From Allolobophora icterica (lineage: Eukaryota > Annelida > Clitellata > Crassiclitellata > Lumbricidae), in assembly GCA_963556255.1 (NCBI GenBank), contig OY744604.1:24654099-24718098 (forward strand): 64,000 nt of DNA. Direction: 5' to 3'. The notes under the pieces are model-generated. The model had not been told where the DNA came from and did no database searches. It saw only the letters and a program-made list of their open reading frames with translations. Positions 35,231 through 49,742 of the stretch are shown in pieces (the stretch's first letter is position 1; every line of letters starts with the position of its first letter). The position numbers and the translations under genes were made by a program.

Positions 35231-35689
35231 TGACTCACTTCATCAGATGTAGTGAACTACTGATTGGACTAAATGTGTGAATATCTTGTATTTTGTATCA
35301 TCTCAAAGCAAACTATTTTTTTATTTACTATACTAAGGCATAGTTAATAATAGTAACAGATTATTCCAAACTCTAATAATATGTGGAAGTCAGTGGATGC
35401 CGTTTTTTGTCAAGTTTCTACATCACTTTACTGCTAACACCCATCTGAGTACAATAGAGCATTAGATTTTTGAGCAACTACATAATAGTACATATCATAT
35501 TTTGTACAAACGCGATAAAATATATGCGGTGTGAATGATATAGCCTGGCTATATCATAGATTGAAACATGTGCGCAAGACAAGCATTTTATATGAAAACA
35601 GGACCCCTAAACATTGTCTAAAAATATTGTAAATTTTACAAAAACATCATCTCACAAAGAAACTTTTTGACTGGTGAGACCTAAGATTT
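35231..35689. other. No recognised feature
   Basis: AT-rich noncoding DNA between the transposase relic and the next LINE. Confidence 0.4.
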
Positions 35690-36180
35690 TAAAAAAAATA
35701 TTTTTGGGGAGACCCTACTCTACACGGCTGATTTGACCCTAATTCTTTCTTTTGTGCAGCACATCAGTATGCAGATGACATCAACACATGATGAATAAAA
35801 TGATTCAGACATATGAGACGCCTGGTGCCTGGAATCCCTGGATGTTGTCCAACAATCTCTGGCTGAACTCTGAGAAAACTAAATTCATGGACATATTGCC
35901 AAACTCTTCTTGCCTAATTTATTGCATTGCATCCCTTGTAACTGTCTCTTAACCACTGTATGGTAACTGGGTTGACCTCGAACCAGGCATTACTGTCAGA
36001 GCACGTGAAGAATTTACAAGTACAACTTGCAGAATCTTACAACATGAGCTACTTGGTTTTTCTTTACCTCTGTTCCGTAAGCGCTTGAAGACCATTTTGT
36101 TCAATCCTGGTTTTCCATCTTTAGGTGGCGAGTGTGCCTCTGATGAGTGTCTGTTGATCAACGCTATATAAGTCTGTGAT
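35690..36180 (+). pseudogene. Decayed LINE reverse transcriptase and 3' end
   Basis: YTADLT, then QYADDIN (the catalytic YADD box), and at the end FRKRLKTILFNPGF and GCGAGTGTGCCTCTGATGAG leading to CTATATAA. Stops are frequent. Confidence 0.6.
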
Positions 36181-36189
36181 TACATTAAA

Positions 36190-36800
36190 TAATGTCAAGC
36201 ATGCTCTTACCATATGCATCAGATTCACAGTATATGCCGTTCACTTACAACTGAAGCCCAAACGGCCCCTGATGCATGCATTCATGTGCTCTAGAGTTGA
36301 CTGTGGCAATGCCATTTATGCGAAACTAATTCATTCCTGCATAAATCGGCTCCAATCAGGTTTGATGCTGTGGCTCAACTGATCGGTGGCGTACCTAGTT
36401 TTATCATATAGAGTTCATGTGGGAAGATCTCCACTAGTCACCTATATAAAATGGCATGAGTTCAAGACTTTATTGCTTGTGGGTAATTGGCAAGCAGGCA
36501 GTACTCCGTCTTAAAGAGCTCTGTGTCTCAAGATCTTCCACATTTGGTCAAAGATTTCTCTGCTCTGCAATGCAAGGCAGCTTGGTTATTTCATAAGCCC
36601 AGACCTCACCAGTATAGAAGTTCCTCTATGGTTGGCTCATTTTCGTGAAGTAAGTTGCCCAACAACACGAACTACTTGACCTCTCTCCATCTCTTTTCCA
36701 CAAGCGCTTGAGGACCATTTTCTTCAATCGTGATTTCTTTGTTTTATGTCGGGGTTGACTGTTGACTGGTGCTATATAAATTTCTAATTGCAGTTGCTAT
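36190..36800 (+). pseudogene. Decayed LINE C-terminal fragment
   Basis: LMHAFMCSRVDCGNAIYAKL and INRLQS are polymerase C-terminal blocks. The end has FHKRLRTIFFNRDF and GGTGCTATATAAATTTC. Confidence 0.6.
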
Positions 36801-37079
36801 TCGTGTCATAATACAGAAGCTTAACAGACATTCATGTCAGTGTGCAGAAGTTTCTGTTTTCTGTTTTTGACTGGTCGTGTTCTAATTACTAACATAAACC
36901 CATCCACTGTTGCACTTTTAGTGGATTAAAGCTTCCTTGCTAACTGCTGAATTTTCTTTTACGTGAATATTTATTTTGTTACTTTCAGATGCTTATTTCG
37001 AATAAAAACTGATCGAAGCAATAGGGTTACATCAAGTTGAAAGAAAAAGAAGGAACTTTAAACCCAAAAGTCGACGATA

Positions 37080-39070
37080 TTTCAAAATATTGCAGATTTT
37101 GAATGGTTGCATTATTATATTTTTTAAATGTATGCGTAACAGATTTGGATTTTGCAAAGTGTGTTATTTACGTTTAAAGATGTTCCTGCTAGTGAATTAG
37201 AATTTTAATTTTAAATTGCGTAATAACTATTATTATTTTTTGCCTTGAGGTACTAATTAACTGTCAGGAATACTAAAAAAATTCTGTGCCGGCTAGAATT
37301 CGTCAAGATCAGGTGCCTTGGAAGGCAATGGTGTTAAAGTGTTGGGTTATGATGTCAATGTGCTGAAATAGTTTCTATCGTCATTATTATTATTGTGATT
37401 ATATTATTATTATTAAATTTGCATTCAATAATTGAGATTTTTAAGGTACTTTGTGTAGTATATTTACAGAAGATAAGTTGCGTATATTATTTTTCTCTTT
37501 TAAACTTTATAACTTGAGAGTTTTTAGTTTTGTTAGTGGGATTGTTTGCAGGTGTTTGTGCAGTTTATAGTAGGATTTAAAGTGATTGTGTTGCTTTAAA
37601 AATGCTGTTTGTTTTTAAATAGAAGCTTTTTAAAGCCTGGATTTTTTATTACATTTGCATAATAATAACTACTAATCTTGAATTACAATATATCGAACTG
37701 AAAAATTAAGCTATTCATATATTCCGCATATTAACATGTATGAGATACAGACAGTCAAGGTATTTTCCCAGACGACAGAATTTTCCCTTCTGTCGTGGCA
37801 TAATTTGTATAATTATTATTAATATATTATAAATCCCGTAGGCCGGGGTCTTTCATGTTTGATGACAGTATATTATTGTAACTATCTTAACTCTAACAAG
37901 TTGCGCACATGTCAGCTTGGTTAGAATAAGCGAAATTGATTGATTGATTTAGTAATTGAGTTTTAAGGTGCTTGCTGTACTTTATTTACGTATGATTGAG
38001 TTTTGAAAGGCTTTGTTCACTTTTAAAGTTGTGTATATTAGTGTTTCTTATAAACAGTGTCAGGAATTGAGACTTTATAATTTTGTGTTTTGTGCTTGGG
38101 ATTGTTTGCAAGTGTTTTGCAGTCTCATAGGATTTTAGAGTGATAGTTTACTTTAAAAATGCTGTTTCGTAATTTTTTTAAACTGAATAGTGAGTCAATT
38201 TTTAAGAGTTAACCTCATCAAATGTCAAGTGCAGATGATTTGGATGTTAAACTGATTATGCATTTAACAGTATTGCAACAGTGCATGCAGCGTTTCGGTT
38301 ATTTTCAACTATTGCAGAGCAATGCAGACTTTGGAAGGTTGCATTAATATATATTTGTAAATGTATGTTGCAATGTATATGTGACAGGTTTGGATATTTG
38401 CTGGGTGTGTTATTTACATTGAAAGGTGTTTGTGTTCTATAAATTATAATTTTAATTTTAAGCCTTTTTATGACTTATTATTATTTTCCTTGTTAATTTC
38501 TGCTAGAGGTACCTATGATCTCTCAGGAATTAAAAAATATTTGCCGAGAATACAAATTAATGTGTGCGATCATTGTGATGGCTAGAATTCATCATTGTCC
38601 ACTGGAACAACGGTGTATTGGATACAAATGGCATTAAAATGTTTGGTTATGATGTTTGGTTATGATGTCGATGCACTGATAGTTATTATTTTATTAAGTT
38701 TGTATTTAGTAATTCAGGTTTTAGGGTGCTACCTGGATTTTTTACAATAGATGGTGTTTTGAAAGATTCCGTATTAGAGATTTTTAAGGTTCTTAGTGTA
38801 GTTTATTTACATATGATTATGGTTTTAAAGTATTTTGTTTACTTTTAAAGTTGTGCATATTACAGTTTTCTTTTAAACAGTATAATGACTTGAGAGTTTA
38901 TAATTTTGTGTGTTGTGCTTGGATATTTGTTTATGCAGTTTATGGTCGGATTTTAAAGTACTTGTTTACTGTAAAAACGCTTGTCTTTGTAAATTAAAAG
39001 TTTTCTTTTAAGCTGCATAGTGAGTCAATTTTAGGTTTTAAGAGCTTGTTTTAGGTAAAATATAAAAGAA
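37080..39070. repeat. Diverged AT-rich tandem duplication
   Basis: A segment with TTGCATTA, GTGTGTTATTTAC, AATTTTAATTTTAA, GGCTAGAATTC and GGTTATGATG occurs at 37080-37370 and 38310-38670. A second segment with TTTAAGGT, TTTATTTAC, GAGAGTTT and TTTAAAAATGCTGTTT occurs at 37430, 37965 and 38785. No coding potential. Confidence 0.7.
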
Positions 39071-39134
39071 TATTGCTTTCAATAATTATTTGGTTGATTT
39101 AGTCAATGTCCTTCAAATTTGAGAATAATGGAGG

Positions 39135-39245
39135 AATAGTTTGCAGGTGGTTAGAGCACTGGGCCTGTAACGCAATGTTGCGGGTTCGAGCTTCCACTGA
39201 GGCGGTTACTTTAGGGACTTTGAATAGGTCCTTCATGGTGAAATA
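39135..39245 (+). repeat. tRNA-derived SINE
   Basis: GGTGGTTAGAGCACTGGGCC, TGTAACGC, GGGTTCGAGC and CTGAGGCGGTTACTT match the S1 family head and body. Confidence 0.7.
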
Positions 39246-39273
39246 CATTCCAAAACATTTAAACTTTTAGCCA

Positions 39274-39660
39274 TGGCCGTAGAAATTACGCTGAAATACT
39301 TTCCAAAACATTAAAAATACGAGATATGACAGTTGAAATTACAGTGAAATACATTACAAAACATTAAAAGTACGAGATATGACCGTAGAAATTACAGTGA
39401 AATACATTACAAAACATTAAAAATACGAGATATGACCGTAGAAATTACAGGGAAATACATTACAAAACATTAAAAATACGAGATATGACCGTTGAAATTA
39501 CAGTGAAATACATTACAAAACATTAAAAGTACGAGATATGACCGTAGAAATTACAGTGAAATACATTACAAAACATTAAAAATACGAGATATGACCGTAG
39601 AAATTACAGTGAAATACATTACAAAACATAAATACGAGCCATGACCGTAGACATTACAGT
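39274..39660. repeat. 53-bp tandem repeat, about seven copies
   Basis: The unit contains GAAATTACAGTGAAATACAT, ACAAAACATTAAAAATACG and AGATATGACCGTA. The ACCGTA within each unit is related to the ACCGTAA/TTACGGT motifs near the right end of the 21.4-kb block, so the array may be an amplified subterminal region. Confidence 0.9.
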
Positions 39661-39828
39661 TAGCCAACATTCAAAATACGGTTTATAACAGTAAGCTTTT
39701 ACGGTCCTATGAATGTAAATATTACGGTCTAGGGTAAATTACGGTCCGCCGTTTTTTTACGGTTATTTCCTGTGTACACAGCTGCCAGTTTTTAACCGTA
39801 AAATAACGGTGAGATTTCTAACAGTGTA

Positions 39829-40962
<1,134 letters not shown>

Positions 40963-41019
40963 TGATCCAATGCACTCGGATCGAATCTAATTTCCTCGAA
41001 TCTCATATTATCTAATCCA

Positions 41020-41135
41020 AATAATTATGATCTTATCTAATCTAATCTATTGACCTCTGTAGAGTCGTCATGTTAACACATAGTACTTTGATTTTTGGTT
41101 GCTTCGAAGTCAGCTTCGAAGTGAAACCGCATTTG
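41020..41135 (-). repeat. LINE-like 3' end with (ATTAG)n tail, copy 3
   Basis: TCTAATCTAATCTATTGACC, TGTAGAGTCG and TTCGAAGTGAAACCGCATTT match copies 1 and 4. Confidence 0.5.
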
Positions 41136-41690
41136 GTAATCGTACTCATGTTGTTTTTGGCCATGTTGCAAATATGCTACGAGTATGCGACGATTGTGTG
41201 ACGAGTATGTTAAGAGTGTGTTGTGAGTATGCTGATAGCAGTGAGAGGATGTGACGATTATGTGACGAGTATGCTACGAATATCCTTCGAGTATGCGTCG
41301 AGAATGATACGAGTACGTTAAGATTATGTGACCATTATGTTACGATTATGCTAGAAGTATGTTCGCAACATTTTCGCAATAATAAAAAAATGTGTAAAAC
41401 GTAGTGCCGCATTACCATGGGAATACACAAGGTCTAGCCTTAGGGGCGGAACAAATTAAGAATTGAAAAATTAAAAATTAAATTGAACATTAAATTTAAT
41501 TTAAAAATGTGACCGAGTCGCAATTGAATAAATATAATTAAAAATTAAAAATTAAACTCAAAATTATTTTAAAAACTGCGATCGAGAGGCCAATACATAA
41601 ATACAATTATAATGATATTGGTTAAAGTCAAAACTTTTGAGACGAAAAAGTGTATCCTATGGGCGGCAGTTTATTTAGACCCTCTAATTA
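41136..41690. other. No gene; irregular GAGTATG repeats
   Basis: ACGAGTATG/ACGATTATG-like units recur between 41160 and 41360. The rest is A-rich and unassigned. Confidence 0.5.
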
Positions 41691-41694
41691 GTTT

Positions 41695-42075
41695 TCCCCC
41701 CCCGGTGTGAGAATTGTAGAAAAAGGACTGGGGGTTGGACTTTGATCAATGTAGAGTTGAATATTTTATCCATATTTTGCAAACTGATGTCAACAAATTT
41801 GAAGGCAGCAGATTTCAACGCTTGTAGTTTTGCAAGTCAGACTCGAATCAAAATCAATTCTTTTTTGAGAAAATAAAAAAATGCATACATGATACACCTT
41901 GGAAATATCTTCTCTTTGTCAGAGTTTCATAGTCAAATAATGCTAAATCACATTAACACAACTGAAGGAGGTGAAAACGCCTCTCCCCTGGGGTGTGCAA
42001 TGAAGACTTAACTGTGGGGCCCTATGGGTTGGACCCCCAACCCCCGACAATTCTCACCCTGAACCCCTCCCAGTT
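41695..42075. repeat. Possible fold-back element with imperfect inverted ends
   Basis: GGTGTGAGAATTGT and GGGGGTTGG near the left end are answered by CCAACCCCC and ACAATTCTCACCC near the right end. The internal spacing differs between the arms, and no target duplication was recognised. Confidence 0.5.
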
Positions 42076-42317
42076 AAAATGTCAACGACGTCAAATATGT
42101 GGGGCACAAACGTTATGTACCCTCTTAGAGTTTGGCGTTGGAGGACGGGTAGGGTCTTTCTCAAGTTGAGCTCCTCACGCAATTTGTCTCTTGCACAGTT
42201 TAGTCGACAGTAATTTCACTGATTCTGGGAGCGTCACTGACGAGTTTTTTTCTTGCAGTGACGCTTTATCAATGTCAGGTTACAATTATGAAATCTGTTA
42301 GCTAGACTTCTACTTTC

Positions 42318-42445
42318 ATGCCGATATATTTCGGAAGCGGATGAAGGCCATTTTATTCGATCCTGTTCTAGTGTAATCAGGTCTGCATCACCTCTGATGA
42401 GTTTTCTTGAGGAGAGGGGCGCTGTACAAATAAGAACTTACAATT
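42318..42445 (+). repeat. LINE 3' terminus
   Basis: A polymerase end like FRKRMKAILFDPVL, then CACCTCTGATGAG and GGGGCGCTGTACAAAT. It matches the layout at 36.03-36.18 kb. Confidence 0.55.
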
Positions 42446-42834
42446 ACTAAAATTACCATTCTGTGTCGGCTTATATACCTTGAGAGATGAGAGAGAAATG
42501 GATGCTTCTGTTTCTCTGTGCCGGAACGTCGTTAAATATTCAGACGAGTGGAAGAGACGAAGAGACAAGGAGAATCTGTTGCGGGATTCTTGGTTTCCGA
42601 ATGACCCTCGGCTGACAGATGCGTTTTGTAACGGACAATCTTTCAAGTCGGTACCGTACGTTGATGTTCTTTCTTGGTTGTGATTTGTGGCGGGTGCTTA
42701 GTGGAGAAGAAGACCTTTGGGCAGAAGCGAAATGTTTGGGAGACAAGTGTGTACAGTATGTAGGCCTATGTATGTATGTGTCTTTGTATGTATGCAACTA
42801 TGCATGCGTGTATGTATATATATGTGTCTTATCC

Positions 42835-43600
42835 AGTGTCCTATCTCCTACCCTCCAGGTCCCTCCTCCATACGCCTGAAATTGTATTATGCCCTTGCAT
42901 ATCCTTACCTTGCATATTGCAACATGGTGTGGGCTTCTACGTACATCACAGAACAGAACGTTTTTTTATTGGTCCACACATTTGATTTAGGCCTACATAC
43001 ATTCCTTTAACATCAGGTTGTTTTATCAGTTACAGACTCGTTTATCGTTTAACAGATACTATTTTAATAAACCATTGTTTGTATTAAAAACGATACACAG
43101 AGCTAATTTAACTTATCTTATTAACGTGTTTGTTTTAATACACAAAATTTACAAATTTTCAGAGCAATAATATATGATCATTAAATTAATATCATTTGTT
43201 AGTGCTGAGCCTGTTTTTCAATAAAAGAAAAGTAAAGAAACCTGTGTGATAAGGCTCGGAAATATTAATAGGACACAAAGGGACACTCCATAGACTTTGA
43301 TTCTACAAATACGGGCGATTCGTATGGTTGCTGGGGTTCCTCCGAGAACGCATGCGGGACCCTTATTTTTGGACTTGAAAATACTGACAATAGAACAGAT
43401 TCGCACATTTCAGACTGGCCTTTTCATGTACCGCTATGTGCATGCTTTACTGCCAATAAGCTTCAAGGGTTTCTTTCAGTTAGGTTCGGATATCCACCCT
43501 TACTTAAAAGAGAGGCTCTAACTTCTATCGTGCTTTATATGCTTATACGAACACTCGTGGCTTCTCTATAAAATCTACGGGATCCATAATTTGGAGCAGA
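42835..43600 (+). pseudogene. LINE family L-C C-terminal fragment with a 330-bp interruption
   Basis: SSIRLKLYYALAYPYLAYCN and MVWASTY match the L-C element at 62.6 kb. The homology stops near 42960 and resumes near 43287 with ILQIRAIRMVAGV, EQIRTFQTGLFMYRY and SDIHPYLK. The intervening AT-rich 330 bases are not polymerase sequence. Confidence 0.7.
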
Positions 43601-43809
43601 TTTCTTCTTAGTATAGGCCAGACTCTCATCTACTAAAGTGTAAACAGCCGCTTCGTGCATTCTTAATTAAAGGAAATTTATTGTTTACTTTTCTTAATTG
43701 GAATTCGTGCTTATAGCTAGTTCATATTAATTAATTAGATTCATTTACGTTTCATATAACATAATTTGTTACTTTGATTTAGGCATTGACTGTACTGCTG
43801 CCACCAAGA

Positions 43810-43923
43810 TGCATGCATGTATGTAGGCATATATGTATGTATGTATGCATGTATGTATGCATGTATGTATGCATGTATGTATGTATGCATATATGTATGT
43901 ATGCATATATGTATGTATCTATC

Positions 43924-43957
<34 letters not shown>

Positions 43958-44302
43958 TGTATGTATGTATGTATGTATGTATGTATGTATGTATGTATGT
44001 ATGTATGTATGTATGTATGTATGTATGTATGTATGTATGTATGTATGTATGTATGTATGTATGTATGTATGTATGCATGCATGCATGCATGCATGCATGC
44101 ATGCATGCATGCATGAATGAATGTATGTATGTATGTATGTATGTATGTATGTATGTATGTATGTATGTATGTATGTATGTATGTATGTATGTATGTATGT
44201 ATGTATGTATGTATGTATGCATGCATGCATGCATGCATGCATGCATGTATGTATGTATGTATGTATGTATGTATGTATGTATGTATGTATGTATGTATGT
44301 AT
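43810..44302. repeat. (ATGT)n/(ATGC)n compound microsatellite
   Basis: Nearly 500 bases of GTAT tetranucleotides are interrupted by two GCAT blocks (about 44075-44115 and 44218-44247). The two-fold GTAT-GCAT order suggests an internal duplication. Long frames on both strands are artefacts. Confidence 0.98.
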
Positions 44303-44429
44303 TACCTAGACGTATAGCTCCTTTTAAATACCTCACAAAAGCGCCGCTTACCCCAGCCTAACTGATGTTGAAGTCTTTAAGAACAGTTTATAATCAGTAC
44401 TCAAGTGCCTTCAAAAAATATATGAATTG

Positions 44430-44700
44430 ATAGGCTGGGATGTGGTTAGATGGAGTAGGTCAGAATATGCAGACTAGGATAGAATAGGATAGCATAGCAT
44501 GGGTTAGGATAGGATGGAATGGATATGGATAGAATAGAATGCGGTTGAATGGGATATGATGAGGTGGGATGGTATAGTATAGGGTGGGAGGATGTGATGG
44601 AATAGGTAGTTTAGATTGGATAGAATAACGTAGATAGAAAATTGGATAAGGTAGGACAGGATAGGTTTTGGACAGAGTAGGATGGGATGGTATGATATAT
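44430..44700. repeat. Degenerate GGATA-type minisatellite
   Basis: Repeated GGATAG, GGATGG and AGAATAG units without coding potential. Confidence 0.65.
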
Positions 44701-44706
44701 TGTAGA

Positions 44707-45050
<344 letters not shown>

Positions 45051-45064
45051 ATTTATTTAACGCC

Positions 45065-45215
45065 ACTATGTAATGACAATCGATGAAGCAGAGAAAATTA
45101 TGAGTAAAAGATTTGCTCGAGATCCCTACACAGTAACCGCCTCAGGAAAGGAGACTCGAACCCGTTTTCTCCTCGTTACAAGGCTTGTGCTCTAACCAGT
45201 CGAGTGCCGTGTCCC
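45065..45215 (-). repeat. tRNA-derived SINE, family S1
   Basis: The minus strand has CGACTGGTTAGAGCACAAGC, CTTGTAACG, GGGTTCGAGTC, CTGAGGCGGTTACTGTG and a tail with TTTTACTCATAATT and CATCGATTG. Confidence 0.75.
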
Positions 45216-45489
45216 AGTGGGTAAGAAACACTGACCTGGTCAAGATTCATTTTCACAAGAGTGTCTATTTTCTTATTTCGTTTGGTCAATCGATCGAATG
45301 TGTGGACTAATTGCAAAACGACTGAATCGTTCAGGCACCGACGATGAATCAGCACTGGCAGTCGAGACATCGCTTTATCGCACGCCGTAGGGTATGATTC
45401 TTCTGAGGTGTCCGTTGCACCACACTTCTGGTGGCGTTCATTGCCACGGTTTATAATCCGATCCCGTATTATACTGGTAATCTAACTAT

Positions 45490-46745
<1,256 letters not shown>

Positions 46746-47735
46746 GCAATATTTTGGAATACATTGTATTGGATTTAATTGTCTTATATATCGATTAGTC
46801 TATATCGACTGATTGATATATTATTATGATCGACTATCGATCATATCGATTGGTTCATTTAAGATGAGATTCGACAAGATCAGAATAATTTAAAATTTTG
46901 AACTGGCCTATTAATTTCTCATCGCTAAGGCATCTCATAGGACATCCAAGAAATGATAGTCATACACAATTTATTGAATTTATTTCGTATTTGTTGATTT
47001 ATTGCACGTTAAATCTAAAAGGTCAGCAAATTTAAAAGATCAGCAAATCTAAATTTGTTTTGGGTCGTTAAACGGAGTCCGACTGTAAACTCGACCCGCA
47101 ATCGTTGTATTATGACCCAACGCGCCACCGAATAGACAACCGCACCCAACTTCGGCTATGCATTTCATATTATTACTGAACTGATTCTTATCCTACTTAG
47201 TGTAATTTGTTGAGTATAGGCAACAGATGGCACGGTGTGCTTGAATATCGTATCCGGTTGGCGTTGATGCGCTGCCACAAGTGGCCGAACCTGGCAACTA
47301 ATTAATCGACGCCATTAACATCAGCAGCAGCAGTAGCAGCAACATTAAGCAGCATCTCCAGATGCTATCGACCGCACAAGGGATGCGGTGATGCAAACGA
47401 CGCCAAAGGGGTTGCAGTAGAGGGCAATTATTTACTGGTCAGAGGGCGCCTGGCCATCGGCAAAGCCCCCAACATATGACGTTAATCACTCCGAGGCACA
47501 GAGTGGCAGCGGCGGTGATGGTGTTCAGTGTTCAGATTTATCCACTGAATCGTTTTCAGTGAAAATGGCGACTGGTAAGGGTTTTGAATAAATACATGGA
47601 CCAAAGTGGAGTGGCAAGCTGCTTTGGACTCCACCTTTGTTACAATAACAAGAACTATGATAATTAAAAAATAATGATGATAATATAAATAATAATTATT
47701 GCTCACCCAGGACTTGACGAGTTATAAGCCGTTCC
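46746..47735. other. No recognised gene
   Basis: AT-rich with ATCGAT clusters near 46790-46860 and a short CAG run near 47325. Nothing else could be supported. Confidence 0.4.
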
Positions 47736-47814
47736 AGGCGTTTATTTTATTGACTCAGGACATAGGACATAAAACAATGATAAAATAATTGTGGCTTTAA
47801 ATATCTTCAAATAT

Positions 47815-48160
47815 TTGTCTTCTACCAGACATGTAGGCATACAGAGAGACACAAGCCAACAGATAAACAGGTAGGTAGACATACGGACTACAAGACATAA
47901 TGACTGACAGGCATGCATGCATACAGAAAGACAGACTTCAGACATACTGAAACAAAGACAGACAGATAACGACGAACAGAGAGAGAGACAGACAGACAAT
48001 CAGGCAGATAGGCAGGTATGGCGATACAAATAGACAGACAAACAGACGGACAGATGAAGACGGACAGACAGAAAGACAGACAGAAAGACAGCCATTCAGA
48101 TACACAGATACACAGACACACAGACAGATAGACAGTCATACATAATGACAGACACACAGA
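47815..48160. repeat. GACA-rich microsatellite
   Basis: Imperfect ACAG/GACA units immediately upstream of the 48.3-kb gene. Confidence 0.8.
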
Positions 48161-48297
48161 CTGAAGGGTAAATTCCTTGGAGAGGATTATTGTATTGATG
48201 TATGTGTTGTTTGATAACTGCAGAACGTTCAGCTGAGTCGTTCGCTTCATCTTGAAGCCCCAGCGGAAAATGACCTTACGACCAGACTACCACTGAC

Positions 48298-49227
48298 ATG
48301 TCAAACGCATCGAGCGCTGCAGCTAACGACACCAAGCGGTCGACGCAGTCATCGCTGGCGGCCGCCATGTTGGCTTCTGATTTGGCGAATCCTCCGTTTC
48401 CGGTTTCCCCTCTGGAAGAACCCGATGAATACAACGACATCGGTATCCCCGTCGTTCTGCTCTGGCTCCCATACACGACGCTCAGCCTTGTCCTCATCGG
48501 ACTCATGGTCGTCTCCTTCATCCGCTTTCACTTCAAACACGGTCACAAGTACCGGCGCCGTAGAGAACAGTTCTGGAGGGAGCTGAACGTCCAGGACATT
48601 CTCCGCGGGACCCAGACAGATCGAACGCGGATGCCTCGGCCCACCGACCGCATAGATCGACTTATACCCGGGTCCGACAACCCACCGCAGTTTGCCTGGA
48701 CCGACACAGTCCAAGGCGGCGACGGCGACATCTACCGAGTAACGGAACATCCACTACTGCCGCAAGGTGGAGCCACTGACACTCGAAGTTCCGTTGCTAG
48801 GCAACAGATGGCAACGCTTGACGCACGACGGCGTCCAAAGATGTCGCTTGCGGAGGCGGAGTCGTCGTTACGGCGCAGGCGCAGCCTGCTCGAGCACTTC
48901 CGGTCGTCCGTATGCTCCCGGAAGCGGACACGGACCAGACTTCCGGTGGCGTTCAGCAGCAATCTAAACGGAAGTATGGTGAATATACGATGCGGTGAAA
49001 AGGAAAGCCTTAGTACGTTTCAGATCTCCCGTGGCCTTGACTCGGGTTCAAATCCCGGACCTCGACAACTGAACCGTGACGGACATGCGCAGAGGAGACC
49101 GGATATTTGGACCGTTCAGAGCGGATATAGGCCGAAGCTCCTTTCGGCTGTTTCCGGTACATTCGGGTCGAGCAACTCGGCTGTGGCCGGAGACGAGGTA
49201 TCGCTACTAACACAGACTCCGTTATGA
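48298..49227 (+). CDS. Predicted single-pass membrane protein, 309 aa
   Basis: The ATG at 48298 is the first after an in-frame TGA (48274-48276), and the frame is open to TGA at 49225-49227. It is GC-richer than its surroundings. Residues 1-47 are Ser/Ala/acidic with a possible glycosylation site (NAS at 3-5). Residues 49-76 form one hydrophobic span containing WLPYTTLSLVLIGLMVV. A very basic juxtamembrane stretch (KHGHKYRRRRE) then predicts a cytoplasmic C-terminus of about 230 residues rich in Arg and Ser. No enzyme motif or known family was recognised. A candidate splice acceptor (GATAACTGCAG, ending 48223) lies 75 bases upstream, so a noncoding first exon is likely. A tRNA-like B box lies inside the 3' part of the frame. 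Confidence 0.65.
   Translation: MSNASSAAANDTKRSTQSSLAAAMLASDLANPPFPVSPLEEPDEYNDIGIPVVLLWLPYTTLSLVLIGLMVVSFIRFHFKHGHKYRRRREQFWRELNVQDILRGTQTDRTRMPRPTDRIDRLIPGSDNPPQFAWTDTVQGGDGDIYRVTEHPLLPQGGATDTRSSVARQQMATLDARRRPKMSLAEAESSLRRRRSLLEHFRSSVCSRKRTRTRLPVAFSSNLNGSMVNIRCGEKESLSTFQISRGLDSGSNPGPRQLNRDGHAQRRPDIWTVQSGYRPKLLSAVSGTFGSSNSAVAGDEVSLLTQTPL
49032..49072 (+). repeat. tRNA-like fragment inside the 48.3-kb reading frame
   Basis: GGGTTCAAATCCCGGACC is a good B box with its stem, read in frame as GSNPG. The rest of a tRNA is not preserved. It may be an exonised SINE piece or chance. Confidence 0.4.
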
Positions 49228-49312
49228 TATCAGACAAAATACTCTTAGTTGAAACATCGTAAACCTCATCAGCTCTTGTTTCTAAGAATTCTATAATTGC
49301 TATTATTGTTAC

Positions 49313-49368
49313 TATTATTATTATTATCATCATCATTATCATTATCATCATCATCATCATCATCATCG

Positions 49369-49400
<32 letters not shown>

Positions 49401-49415
49401 GTCATCATCATTAGC
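49313..49415. repeat. (ATC)n microsatellite
   Basis: ATT then ATC triplets, about 100 bases, soon after the stop codon of the preceding gene. Confidence 0.95.
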
Positions 49416-49742
49416 CTCTGTTCTTATAGTGGGCCGCATTATCCTGTTGGGAGGAAGATGTGTATTACATGTGTGAAACCAAAACCCATTTAACATATAA
49501 AACGTCCATTGAAGCACGAGATAAACACGCAAACGAATTGTAAGAGTTAGAGAACAAAGACTTTGGTTATGTAGCGGAAACTGGCTGTCATGAAGCAAAA
49601 ACTAAGAAGGTCAACAAGTTACTAAGTAAGTATGATATTCAAAAGTAAGTAAGTAACCTTCACTTCCATCCGACAATTCCTTATGTGTCGCGCAATGCTG
49701 AACGGATAGGACAATAGTATCAAATATTACAAATAATGGGTA

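Larger units (their letters stand above)
18419..39826. mobile_element. 21.4-kb TA-flanked block inserted in transposon copy A
   Basis: The left end reads CACTGTAAGAAG and the right end, on the minus strand, reads CACTGTTAGAAA. Target dinucleotide TA is duplicated (18417-18418 and 39827-39828), as shown by copy B, which reads CCTAGGAGG at this point. Both subterminal regions carry several TTACGGT/ACCGTAA motifs (left near 18477, 18504 and 18565; right between 39690 and 39805). These data support a DNA transposon with short terminal repeats and a TA target. No transposase for it was recognised in the interior. Either a small element accumulated nested insertions, or one very large element moved with cargo. 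Confidence 0.8.

Noticed and set aside
43810..44302. CRISPR-like or regularly spaced array
   Set aside because: No spacers; it is a simple repeat in eukaryotic DNA. The same holds for the 53-bp, 12-bp and 466-bp tandem arrays, whose units are contiguous.
43786..44361. Long open frames on both strands (MYVC / THTYI repeats)
   Set aside because: Pure translation of a tetranucleotide microsatellite; every frame is open because the repeat lacks stops.
48276..48962. Minus-strand frames opposite the 48.3-kb gene
   Set aside because: Shadows of a GC-rich coding region. The plus frame has a coherent membrane-protein layout and an upstream stop.
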